From Flectobacillus longus (GTDB taxonomy: Bacteria > Bacteroidota > Bacteroidia > Cytophagales > Spirosomataceae): 64,000 nucleotides of DNA. Positions 18,074 to 27,400 of this stretch are shown here, piece by piece (position 1 is the first letter of the stretch; every line of letters starts with the position of its first letter). The notes beneath the pieces were generated by a model. It searched no databases. It was not told the origin of the DNA and saw only the letters and a list, made by a program, of their open reading frames with translations. A program made the position numbers and the translations under genes. The stretch is taken from contig NZ_JASHIC010000030.1 in the NCBI RefSeq assembly GCF_030056705.1, forward strand, positions 1-64,000. The letters are read 5' to 3'.

Positions 18074-19147
18074 CTATTTTAAATCAATACTAATTTCTTC
18101 ATCATACATTTTAAGTGCTTCATCAATAATTGAATTAGATGGTAGTACTCCATCAATTAAGTCATGATATGAATTAATTATCGTTTTTCCATCTTCTCTT
18201 CTCATATTCCAACACCTAACATTTAGCTCATCTCTTTTAGCACAATTTGCAAGCTGTTTTATTACAAAATAGCTATGAGATGCAAGAAATATTTGAACGC
18301 CAGCTTTACTCATAGCCACTAACATCTCTACCATTTGTCTGATTGCATCTGGATGTAGAGCAGTTTCAGGTTCGTCCATAAAAAGAATTGTACCTTTGCC
18401 AAGCTGCCTATTTGTTATTAAGGTAGTAAGTATCCCAATTTTTTTAATACCTTCTGCCGTTTGTTGCATGGCAAATTGTTGGTTACCTTTTTTGAATATA
18501 AACGGTTGTTCATTGAGTCCAGTTTGCTCAATTTTCCCCTCAAATAAATCTTCAAGTGTTTGATTTACTTGGCTTAATTCATTGGCTACTCGCCCTTTCG
18601 TAGTTGGAATATTGAGAGCCTTTATTAAATCAAGATAAGTATCATCAAAACCTACCCCAAACTGTAACTCTCTAATATTTCGAATATCATTAAATGCGGT
18701 TAATACTTCCTTTGCTGGAATAAAAAGAGCGTTAATTGTATTATTTGGCAAAGGCACAACGTGATCTATACAAGTGGATATAGACTTTTCTGTTCTTTCT
18801 CCAAATGAAAAATAAATTGGTTGTCTATATTTCCCATTGTTTCCAGCTATTGTAATATTTACATCAAGCTTCTCTTTACTACCTTTCAAAACCAAATCTC
18901 CCAGACCATTTTTACGTGGCATAAATGTGTCTAGAAGTTTGTCTGAAAGCTCTTTTTTGAAAATAACATCTGATTGTTTTGCTTTAATACTATATATTTC
19001 GAGTGCTTTCACCGTTCCATATAAAAGCTTAAGTATTCCTGTTTTTCCAGTATCGTTCTTTCCTATTATTAAATTTATTGAAGGTATGTCCCTGAGGGTC
19101 AACTCTGAGTGAACCATGAAGTTTTTTATAGTTATTGAATCTATCAT
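18074..19147 (-). CDS. AAA/ABC-type ATPase (AAA15/OLD-like), possible defence ATPase
   Basis: 357-residue SMC/ABC-type ATPase. Walker A is GKNDTGKT (29-36) straight after an N-terminal ITIKNFMVHSELTL strand. A FIPAKEVLTAF segment (142-152) is typical of AAA15/OLD-like proteins. A signature-like TAEGIKKIG lies at 230-238, Walker B TILFMDEPETALHP at 253-266 (D258, E259), and the switch histidine in LASHS at 289-293 (H291). There is no room for a Toprim or HNH domain, so any effector must be separate. The gene 9 bases downstream, with a PD-(D/E)XK-like signature, is the obvious candidate. Such ATPase/effector pairs include Gabija, Septu and PARIS, but the partner here matches none of their effectors that I can recognise. 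Confidence 0.85.
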   Translation of the reverse strand: MIDSITIKNFMVHSELTLRDIPSINLIIGKNDTGKTGILKLLYGTVKALEIYSIKAKQSDVIFKKELSDKLLDTFMPRKNGLGDLVLKGSKEKLDVNITIAGNNGKYRQPIYFSFGERTEKSISTCIDHVVPLPNNTINALFIPAKEVLTAFNDIRNIRELQFGVGFDDTYLDLIKALNIPTTKGRVANELSQVNQTLEDLFEGKIEQTGLNEQPFIFKKGNQQFAMQQTAEGIKKIGILTTLITNRQLGKGTILFMDEPETALHPDAIRQMVEMLVAMSKAGVQIFLASHSYFVIKQLANCAKRDELNVRCWNMRREDGKTIINSYHDLIDGVLPSNSIIDEALKMYDEEISIDLK

Positions 19148-19196
19148 ATTTTTAAATCATTGGTTTATTTTCTAATTCGAAGCTATATATGAACTT

Positions 19197-19204
19197 CAAA
19201 TCTA
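19197..19204 (-). promoter_or_regulatory. Possible -7 box for the ATPase/nuclease pair
   Basis: TAGATTTG on the minus strand fits TAnnTTTG and would start transcription about 40 bases before the ATPase ATG. No TTG lies at the -33 spacing. The rest of the 19148-19533 gap is AT-rich with no gene, hairpin or repeat that I can support. Confidence 0.3.
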
Positions 19205-19533
19205 ATGTTAATGACTTTTTTTATTTTGATTATCTATTCTTCAACATAGATTTACTTATTATTGTTTTTTTAGTGTAAAAAAGAGTAGTCATTTTGATTA
19301 ACATAAACTCATACCTATAAAAATACTACATCGAAAGGTAATTATTGACTCAATAAAGCATCAAATTAAAGATCATGAATCTTGATTTAATTATGTAATC
19401 AAGATAAGCATAGTTCAAACTTCCACCCAAAATAACACTCAATTTATTGAAATGTCTCCTTATCGACCTCTTTACAACAAAGCATTTAAACACTTTGTCC
19501 CTTTATTATTTTCTTCCTTTGCCACTTAAGTTC

Positions 19534-20310
19534 CTAAAATATCTTCGTAAATATCAAGTCAAACACTTCTATCAAAATCAAGATAATGATAACCCATTCG
19601 AGGCGGGTGCTTTCTCTATTTTGAACTAGCTCCATAAAAAGGGTAAGGTTTTCTTGAACGATTTTGAGTTTGTATTCAATATCTTGATAACGCATTTTGA
19701 GGTCGAAGGTCTTTTTTAAACCTTTATCGATGCGTTCTAAATGTTCATTTTCCCAAGCTTCTTCGGGTGAGTCAAAAATATAGAGGTTATCGATAATACT
19801 ATTTTTGATATTGATAGTTCTGCCGATAAACTTCAGGAGTTCGCTTTGGGAGCTTTTGAGCCGCCCGTGATGCTCTAACTCATCTGTCATTTGCTTGGTG
19901 CTGGTGGCAATTTTATAAGTCAATGCCTCATAATAATCCAATGCCACAGACTGACCAATATTGAGCATAATGATACGGATAGAATCATCTGTAAGCTCGG
20001 ATACTGTGATAGAGTTATGCTTGAGAACAACCGAAATTGAAGGGTCTGTCTGGACGATAAAGTCATCTTCAAACTTTTCCTCAATGAGTCCTTCTGCGTA
20101 GTTTTTGATAAATTTCAAAAATTCACTCTTCTCCAAATCATTAACACCCGCAAAAACTACTAATCCATAACTCAATAAATAGATATAGGTATCGTCTTCA
20201 CGCTTATAGAATAATTCTGAATTGTTGTAAAGAGAAGGTTCGCTGGTATAGTCTTGTTTAAACTTCTTGAGGTTAAAGACTTCCGATATTTGGTATGCAT
20301 CGATTTTCAT
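19534..20310 (-). CDS. RMD1/DUF155-family protein with C-terminal membrane anchor
   Basis: 258 residues. The sequence follows the RMD1/Sif2/YagE (DUF155) pattern: an N-terminal strand-rich part (YIYLLSYGLVVFAGVNDLEKSEFL), a central ALDYYEALTYKIATSTKQM segment, a helical GRTINIKNSIIDN, DSPEEAWENEHLERI, and a coiled-coil-like stretch. It ends in a hydrophobic helix (WVIIILILIEVFDLIF), probably a tail anchor in the inner membrane. Eukaryotic members are mitochondrial proteins linked to organelle translation. The bacterial role is unknown. It appears monocistronic. Confidence 0.85.
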   Translation of the reverse strand: MKIDAYQISEVFNLKKFKQDYTSEPSLYNNSELFYKREDDTYIYLLSYGLVVFAGVNDLEKSEFLKFIKNYAEGLIEEKFEDDFIVQTDPSISVVLKHNSITVSELTDDSIRIIMLNIGQSVALDYYEALTYKIATSTKQMTDELEHHGRLKSSQSELLKFIGRTINIKNSIIDNLYIFDSPEEAWENEHLERIDKGLKKTFDLKMRYQDIEYKLKIVQENLTLFMELVQNRESTRLEWVIIILILIEVFDLIFTKIF

Positions 20311-20347
20311 ACAAGTATAATTTGAGGCTTTGCGTATTCGCCTAACT

Positions 20348-20355
20348 CAAATTTA
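20348..20355 (-). promoter_or_regulatory. Possible -7 box for the DUF155 gene
   Basis: TAAATTTG on the minus strand, about 38 bases before the ATG at 20310. The -33 element is not evident. Confidence 0.3.
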
Positions 20356-20413
20356 CATTTTTCAACCATAACCTTGGTTTAATTCTATATGAAAAATTTA
20401 TGAAGGAGTATTT

Positions 20414-20445
20414 ATATAGAGACGCAATGCCTTGCGTCTCTATAT
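20414..20445. repeat. GAGACGCAA hairpin repeat, copy 1
   Basis: Perfect 14-bp palindromic stem (20414-20427 with 20432-20445, arm ATATAGAGACGCAA) around a 4-base loop TGCC. It lies between the 20460 gene and the DUF155 gene. The same core recurs at 21163-21181 and, decayed, at 46411-46432. It has no T tract, so it looks like an interspersed palindrome rather than a plain terminator. Confidence 0.8.
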
Positions 20446-20459
20446 TAGCAGCATTTCTA

Positions 20460-21035
20460 CTATTTCTTGGGTTTACAGTCGTAACAATAATCCGAAAGTT
20501 CAGCAATTTCGGCTAGTACTTGCGTTCTGATTTTAGTCAATTCTTCGGTGTTTTGTCCTAGCTTGGTTGCGGTTTGAATGTAGTTTTCACGCGCTTGAAG
20601 TTCTTTTTGGAGTTCTTCTTGGGCATTGGCGTAAAACTCGCTATTTGAAAAGGCTTTCTTCTCTTCAAAAAGGCGCTTTCTAAATTTACGAGCATACAAT
20701 TCTGTCACATCAAAAATACACTGTGAATAGGCCACCAACTGCTGTTTTTGTTCCTCTGTATTTGCCACTAAGTAAGAGGTATTTCTGGTAAAAACTGCTT
20801 TAACTTTATTATTGAAATTCTTGGTCAACATAAACGAAGCAGCACTCATTCGAAATCCAAAATCGATACTGCAACTGGCTTGACATCCATATAAATTACC
20901 ACTATTCGATGGTGACTTCGCTATAAAATCACTGATTTTCAATGGACTTTCTCCGCTCCAAACGATAACACTTTGGGCATTTGATTGGGTAATTTGAAAG
21001 ATAGAAAAAAGCAAAATTAATGAGTATTTGAGCAT
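20460..21035 (-). CDS. Secreted DUF922-like protein lacking the zinc motif
   Basis: 191 residues with signal peptide MLKYSLILLFSIFQITQSNAQ. The mature start VIVWSGESPLKISDFIAK matches the WS-x-PL-x-SDF signature of DUF922 proteins, as in the intact member at 55204-56277 (LFWSSSRPLRWSDFHGK). Where that protein has HEQLHFDIT, this one reads YSQCIFDVTELYARKF (Y103, S104, I107), so all HExxH residues are replaced. The fold and the helix after it are kept, but metallopeptidase activity should be absent. A helical C-terminus ends in CYDCKPKK. The role is unknown; binding or regulation rather than catalysis is inferred. Confidence 0.7.
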   Translation of the reverse strand: MLKYSLILLFSIFQITQSNAQSVIVWSGESPLKISDFIAKSPSNSGNLYGCQASCSIDFGFRMSAASFMLTKNFNNKVKAVFTRNTSYLVANTEEQKQQLVAYSQCIFDVTELYARKFRKRLFEEKKAFSNSEFYANAQEELQKELQARENYIQTATKLGQNTEELTKIRTQVLAEIAELSDYCYDCKPKK

Positions 21036-21162
21036 AGTCTTATGGAGTTATTTTAAAGGTAACGATGTGTTTGGATTTGAAATTGTCGATTTATGTACCA
21101 TATTGAGTGATTTAGCGATTGCTTGAATGAGTGATTAGTCTAAATATGAAATACATTTGTAG

Positions 21163-21181
21163 AGACGCAATGATTGCGTCT
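21163..21181. repeat. GAGACGCAA hairpin repeat, copy 2
   Basis: AGACGCAA (21163-21170) pairs with TTGCGTCT (21174-21181) across a 3-base loop. Same core as the element at 20414-20445, 750 bases away. Confidence 0.75.
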
Positions 21182-21257
21182 AAAGAGGTATCATGCTGAA
21201 AGATAGTATCAAAAATTAGTTTTGAACTAGGTAATGCTAGACGCACCTTGACAGTTG

Positions 21258-21304
21258 ATCAAAAAAGGCGATCGAAAAACTAAATCTCAATCGCCTTTTT
21301 TGAT
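21258..21304. terminator. Terminator of mutS (stem symmetrical)
   Basis: A perfect 15-bp stem, ATCAAAAAAGGCGAT (21258-21272) with ATCGCCTTTTTTGAT (21290-21304). It supplies a T run on either strand and lies about 80 bases past the mutS stop. Confidence 0.85.
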
Positions 21305-21382
21305 ACTATATTTCAAAATAATCACTCAATCGCTCATGCACTAAATCACTTAATCGGGAATGACTGTTTCCTAACTTACAAT

Positions 21383-24052
21383 TTATTCAAGCATCTTTTT
21401 AAACTCATTCAGTTTCAGCAAGGCTTCTATTGGAGAAAGCGTATTGACGTCTAATTTCTTCAGAGCTTCCTGTATTTTCTCAAGTTTCGGATTACTTGCT
21501 TCAAAAATATTCATTTGATAATTCTGTTTTGGCATCTCTTTGATGGTAGTGCGATGTTGTTCTTTAGAACGATTGCGTTCTAATTCCGCCAAAATTTCGT
21601 TGGCACGATGCACTACACTCACAGGCATACCTGCCAATTGCGCCACATGAATACCAAAACTGTGCTCTGAACCACCTTCCATCAACTTACGCATAAAGAT
21701 GATTTTGTTGCCTACTTCTTTTACCGAAACATTGAAGTTTTTGATACGTTTAAAGTCAGTAGTCAACTCATTTAGCTCATGATAGTGTGTCGCAAATAGC
21801 GTTTTGGGTCTGAAATGAGAGTGATTATGCAAATATTCGGCAATAGCCCAAGCAATAGATACCCCATCATAAGTACTTGTACCACGTCCAATTTCGTCCA
21901 TCAAAACTAAGCTTCTGTCTGAAAGATTATTCAAAATACTTGCCGTTTCGGTCATTTCGACCATAAAGGTAGACTCACCTTTACTCAAGTTATCGCTGGC
22001 TCCTACACGGGTAAATACCTTATCTACAATCCCAATTTCGGCTGCTTGAGCAGGGACAAAACAACCAATTTGTGCCATTAATACAATCAAGGCTGTTTGG
22101 CGCAACAAGGCAGATTTACCCGCCATGTTTGGTCCTGTAATGATAATAATCTGTTGTTCGGCATCATCCAAATGCAAATCGTTTGGCACGTATGCTTCGC
22201 CCAATGGCAATTGCTGTTCAATTACTGGGTGGCGCCCTTCTTTAATTTCGAGAATTTTAGCATCGGTAACATTAGGTTGCGTATAATTATTTTTCTCTGC
22301 CACTTTTGCAAAGTTGGTCAGTACATCCAATACGGCTATCATCCTTGCATTTTGTTGAATTTGCAAGACATATTCATTGGCTACGTTTACCAAATCATTG
22401 AAAATACGCTGTTCGATGACAAAGATTTTATCTTCAGCTCCTATAATTGTTTCTTCGTATTCCTTTAGTTCTGGCGTGATATAACGCTCAGCGTTTACCA
22501 AAGTTTGTTTACGAATCCAATCAACAGGCACTTTATCTTTATGCGAATTGGTTACTTCCAAATAATATCCAAATACTTTATTAAAGGAAATCTTCAGTGA
22601 AGTAATACCAGTACGCTCAATTTCTCGATTTTGTAATTTTATCAAAAAGTCTTTTCCTGAATAGGCCACCTTCAATAAAGCATCTAAATCTTCATCGACG
22701 CCCTCACGAATCATATTACCTTGATTGGTCACAATAGGAACTTCGTCACGGAGTTCTTTCTGGATTTTTTCTAGTAAAAAATGACAAGGGTTCAACTGGT
22801 CAGCATAGCGTTTGAGAACGTCAGCGCCCAAATCATTACCAAAATCCAAAAGTGCTTCTTGGATATGCCCCTTGATTGGTTCGATATGTGACAAGGCTTT
22901 TTTCAATTGCAACATCTCACGAGGATTGATACGACGTACCGCTACCTTCGAAATCAAGCGTTCTAAGTCGCCAATTTGCTTGAGATGCTGCTGTAAAATA
23001 TCTCGTAGTTCTACATGTTTTTTGAAAAAGGCAACGGTATTTAATCTTTCTTGAATTAATGATTTTTCTTTGAGGGGCAGCACCAACCACTTGCGCAACA
23101 AACGTGCACCCATGGGCGTATGGGTTTGGTCAATGATAGTAATCAAAGGCACTCCGCCTTCTTGTTGAGGATGAACAAGCTCCAGGTTACGAATGGTAAA
23201 TTTATCTAGCCATACATACTTATCTTCCTCCAAACGGTTGATACGAACGATATGTCCTACTTCTCGGTGCTCAGTCTCAGCGAGATAATGTAAAATTACC
23301 CCAGCGGCAATGATACCTTCATTGAGCGTCTCTACTCCAAAACCTTTTAACGAATTGGTTTTGAAATGATTAATCAACAAAGGATAGGCAAAATCATGCG
23401 TAAATACCCATTCTTCTAAAGCGAAAGTATTGAACTTATCGCCAAACAGTTGGGTAAACTCTTGTCGGTATTTTTTACAATACAATACCTCGGAAGGCAT
23501 AAAACTTTGTAGAAGTTTTTCAATATAAGGAGCACCTCCTTGTGAGCATAAAAACTCCCCCGTAGATACATCTAAAAACGAAATACCAATGACATCTTTT
23601 GAAAAACCTGCAAAGGAAATCGAAGCTAAATAGTTATTTTGCTTTACATCAAGTACGTTATCGTTGAAGGATACCCCAGGCGTAACTAGCTCAGTAACAC
23701 CACGTTTTACGATACCTTTGGCTGTGGCAGGGTCTTCTAACTGGTCGCAAATAGCCACACGCTGACCTGCACGTACTAATTTGGGTAAATATGTATCCAA
23801 AGAGTGGTGTGGAAAACCAGCCAGTTGGTCATCAGCATTACCATTGTTACGACGAGTCAAAACAATACCTAAAATTTTAGAAGCGGTAACGGCATCTTCG
23901 CCAAAAGTTTCATAAAAATCCCCTACCCTAAACAGCAATAAGGCACCAGGATATTTGGCTTTAATTTGATTGTATTGTTTCGAAAGAGGTGTTTCGTTTG
24001 CTTTTTTAGCGGGTTTATTATCAGTATCTGTATTCTTTGAAGGTCTTGCCAT
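21383..24052 (-). CDS. mutS: DNA mismatch repair protein MutS
   Basis: Mismatch-recognition ATPase of 889 residues, typical for MutS of this phylum. The N-terminal mismatch-binding domain has the Phe-x-Glu wedge in the form GDFYETFGEDA. Connector and lever domains follow. The C-terminal ABC-type ATPase has Walker A GPNMAGKS (G640-S647), Walker B LVLMDEIGRGTSTYDG, and the TLFATHYHEL switch. All catalytic residues appear present. It is a single gene with its own terminator. Divergent cus and mutS regions are separated by 430 bases with no shared promoter evident. Confidence 0.98.
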   Translation of the reverse strand: MARPSKNTDTDNKPAKKANETPLSKQYNQIKAKYPGALLLFRVGDFYETFGEDAVTASKILGIVLTRRNNGNADDQLAGFPHHSLDTYLPKLVRAGQRVAICDQLEDPATAKGIVKRGVTELVTPGVSFNDNVLDVKQNNYLASISFAGFSKDVIGISFLDVSTGEFLCSQGGAPYIEKLLQSFMPSEVLYCKKYRQEFTQLFGDKFNTFALEEWVFTHDFAYPLLINHFKTNSLKGFGVETLNEGIIAAGVILHYLAETEHREVGHIVRINRLEEDKYVWLDKFTIRNLELVHPQQEGGVPLITIIDQTHTPMGARLLRKWLVLPLKEKSLIQERLNTVAFFKKHVELRDILQQHLKQIGDLERLISKVAVRRINPREMLQLKKALSHIEPIKGHIQEALLDFGNDLGADVLKRYADQLNPCHFLLEKIQKELRDEVPIVTNQGNMIREGVDEDLDALLKVAYSGKDFLIKLQNREIERTGITSLKISFNKVFGYYLEVTNSHKDKVPVDWIRKQTLVNAERYITPELKEYEETIIGAEDKIFVIEQRIFNDLVNVANEYVLQIQQNARMIAVLDVLTNFAKVAEKNNYTQPNVTDAKILEIKEGRHPVIEQQLPLGEAYVPNDLHLDDAEQQIIIITGPNMAGKSALLRQTALIVLMAQIGCFVPAQAAEIGIVDKVFTRVGASDNLSKGESTFMVEMTETASILNNLSDRSLVLMDEIGRGTSTYDGVSIAWAIAEYLHNHSHFRPKTLFATHYHELNELTTDFKRIKNFNVSVKEVGNKIIFMRKLMEGGSEHSFGIHVAQLAGMPVSVVHRANEILAELERNRSKEQHRTTIKEMPKQNYQMNIFEASNPKLEKIQEALKKLDVNTLSPIEALLKLNEFKKMLE

Positions 24053-24486
24053 TATGGTATTGATGTAATTGCTAGATTTTGGGGTCGATATAATTGGTTG
24101 ATGGTATTGTTGATAATATTTTGGATATCTGCTATTTGATTATGGACTTAGAAGAATTGTTAATTTCCCAAATTCGTATCTACAGATATAACACTTAAAT
24201 TTTATACAATACTAATCAAGAATAGAAAGTATGTTGACATTAACATGCTCCGCACTATGCTTTAGGCTATTCATTTTCTGAATGTGCCCACTGGCCTACA
24301 GCCATTTCCTATTCAAGCTTACAAAATTAGAGTTTTTAAAGGAATATTGTTTTGTAAAAAAGAAAAATCACTGCCAGCATTGCCGGCAGCGATTCCTAAA
24401 CAGACAAATAGATTATTTAGTCTTTAAGCTAAAAGCTTGTTATATTTTTAGAAGATTAAGGAAAATGTTTCCTTATCTCTGTATTT
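24053..24486. other. Intergenic region between mutS and the metal-efflux operon
   Basis: Contains a decayed TTTAGGCTATT...GGCCTACAGCC element near 24261-24303 and the efflux-operon terminator at 24355-24393. An 82-codon frame across it (24282-24530) runs through the terminator, has biased composition and is not taken as a gene. Confidence 0.5.
24355..24393 (-). terminator. Terminator of the cusA-type operon
   Basis: On the minus strand the stem ATCGCTGCC/GGCAGTGAT (24393-24385 with 24375-24367, one mismatch) is followed by a T-rich run. It lies about 95 bases beyond the stop at 24487. Confidence 0.75.
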
Positions 24487-27400
24487 CTATTTATTTCTAT
24501 ACACTCTTTCGTAGAATAATGGGAAAATAAAGAGCGTCAATATAGTTGCACCAATCATCCCACCAATTACTACAATTGCAAGAGGCTTTTGAGATTCTGA
24601 GCCAATACCTGAAGAAGTAGCGGCTGGTAACATCCCGAAAATACCCATCATAGCGGTCATCATTACTGGACGAACCCTCGATTTGACCCCTTCAGTAATC
24701 GAGTCGAGCAAGGTCATTTTCTTATGGAGGTTTTCTTTAAATACCTCAATCATAATTACCCCATTTTGAATACATATACCAAACAAGGCAATAAAACCAA
24801 TACCTGCCGAAATACTGAAATTGGTATGCGTAACCAACAAGGCTACCGAACCACCAATAATCGCAAACGGTACATTAGAGAATACCAAACCTGCATCTCT
24901 CAAGCTACCAAACATTACATAGAGGATAAAGAAAATCGCAATCATCGAAATAGGAACTACTTGCGCCAATCGTTTAGACGCACGTTGTTGGTTTTCGAAA
25001 TCACCTTTCCATTTCATGTCGTATCCTTTTGGTAGGCTAGGAATGACTTTTTTCACTTCTTGTTGCGCTTCGGCAATGGTACTACCCATATCACGACCAC
25101 GAACAGAGAATTTCACAGCAATAAAACGCTTGGTATCTTCACGGAAAATCAAACTTGGACCTGTCAATGTTTTTACTTCTGCGATTTGCTTAATAGGTAT
25201 TTTAGTACCGCTCATAGATGGCACCATCAAATTGCGAATCTCTTGCTCTGACTTACGGAATTCCGATTGGAAACGTACACGAATATCAAATTTGCGTTCA
25301 CCTTCGTACAACTGACTGGCAGTCTGTCCACCAATCGCCATGGCTACTACGGCATCAGCATCGGCTGTTTGTACACCATAGAAGTTCATTTTCTGTTGGT
25401 CAAGCTCAATATGCAATTCTGGCTGTCCAAGGTTACGGATAATACCTAAATCCTCGATACCTTTTACACGGCGTAATACCTTTTCTACTTTCTCTGCTTC
25501 ACCTTCCAAAAACTCAAAGTCGTTTCCATAGATTTTTACGGCAATTGAACCTTTTACCCCTGATACCGCTTCTTCTACGTTATCCATAATAGGTTGCGAG
25601 AATCCAAATACAACTCCTTGGAAAATACTCAATTTGTTTTCCATTTTTTCAATCAGTTGCGCTTTGGTTAGCTTACTAGCCCATTCTTTTTGTGGATAAA
25701 TATCTACGTGAAATTCGACATTATAGAAACCCGTTGGGTCAGTACCATCGTTCGGGCGACCTGCCTGCGAAAGTACCTGACGAACTTCAGGGAAGCCTTC
25801 AAATACCTTACGAATATCGTTAGCATAACGCACAGACTCGTCCAAACTAATACTACGTGGCATTGTGGCACGCACGTAAATAGAGCCTTCGTTGAGTTGA
25901 GGCAAGAACTCTGTTCCGTGAATAGTTAAGGTCCAAAAGCCCACAACCGTAATAATACCAGTTGTAATGAAAGTAAATCTTTTATGCGTAAAACAGTAGT
26001 TGAAAAGCTTCATCGAATACTTCATTACAGCATCGACTAAGAAATTACTTTTCTCTCTTACGTTTTTATTCATTAAGATACTTACCATCACAGGCACCAA
26101 AGTCAATGTAAAAATCAAGGCACCGAGCAAAGCTGAACCCAATGTCCAAGCCAATGGCGTAAACATTTTACCTTCTACTTTTTGGAAGGCAAAAATGGGT
26201 AGCAAAGCAATCAAAATAATGATTTTTGAGGTAAAAATCGCTTTACCCATGCTCGTACCTGTACGCTTGATAATCGACATTTTAGCCAATTTATTAAAGC
26301 GCTCCATTCCCACATGCTCCGCTTGATGAGCCAAAACCACAATAAGCCCTTCGACTACCACCACTGTACCATCAATAATAATCCCGAAGTCTACCGCTCC
26401 TAATGAAAGTAGGTTTACGTTCATACCAAGAAGTTTCAGACAACAGAACGCAAACAGCAAAGCCAACGGAATAATCATCGATACAATCAAGGATGCACGC
26501 CAGTCAGCTAAGAAAATCAATACGATTAATGTTACCAAAACAATCCCTTCAATAAGGTTGTGCGTTACTGTTTCGATACAAAAATCTAGGAGCGTTTGAC
26601 GATTATAAAACGTTTTGATTTTTACACCATTAGGAAGAATTTTTGAATTCAACTCCTCCACTTTCAGATTCAAGCTTTGAATTACCTCTGAAGGATTCTC
26701 TCCTTTACGCATTACCACAATACCTTCTACAGCATCATTGTCTTCGCCACGACCCACTTGTCCCAAACGAGGTAAAGCCGACTCTGTTACGGTTGCAACC
26801 GTTTTTACATAAACAGGTACGCCATTGATATTATCGACCAAGATATTTTGAATGTCTTGGATATTCTTCAATAAACCTATCCCACGAACCACGTAGGCTT
26901 GGTTGTTTTTGGTAATTACGTCACCTCCAACGTTGATATTACTTTTCTCAACAGCCGTAAATACATCTAGTGGCGTAATTTTATAGTCCTGAAGCAAATT
27001 AGGATTTACACTAATCTCATACGTTTTTACCTCACCACCAAAACTTACAATATCTGCCACGCCTGGTACTGAGCGTAAATTACGGTCAATCACCCAGTCT
27101 TGAATTTCCTTAAAACGACGTGAAGTCATCCCTTTACCTTCGAGGGTATAGCGGAAGATTTCGCCCGTTGGTCCATAAGGCGGTTGTACTTCAGGCTCTA
27201 CGCCATCGGGCAGTTCAACGCCCATCAAGGCATTATTAACCTGAATACGAGCAAAGTTATTGTCAACACCGTCGTCGAACATAACCACTACTACAGATAA
27301 ACCGAATAGCGTTGTTGAACGAACTGTAGTTTTCTTTTGCACCCCGTTCATCGAGATTTCGAGCGGAGCAGTTACAAATTTTTCAATTTCCTCAGCACTA

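Larger units (their letters stand above)
21036..21382. other. Intergenic region with hairpins and GAGTGATTTAG repeats
   Basis: Holds a GAGTGATTTAGCGATTG element near 21103, the GAGACGCAA hairpin at 21163-21181, the mutS terminator at 21258-21304, and an inverted counterpart (CACTCAATCGCTC...CTAAATCACTTAATC) near 21322-21354. No coding potential seen. Confidence 0.6.

Noticed and set aside
17513-19147. Assignment to Gabija, Septu or PARIS
   Set aside because: The ATPase has no Toprim domain (GajA), the partner shows no helicase motifs (GajB), no HNH motif (PtuB) and no clear AriB/DUF4435 similarity by eye.
24282-24530. 82-codon plus-strand frame between mutS and the efflux operon
   Set aside because: Runs through the operon terminator into the cusA-type gene, biased in Phe/Lys/Leu/Tyr, no recognisable domain.
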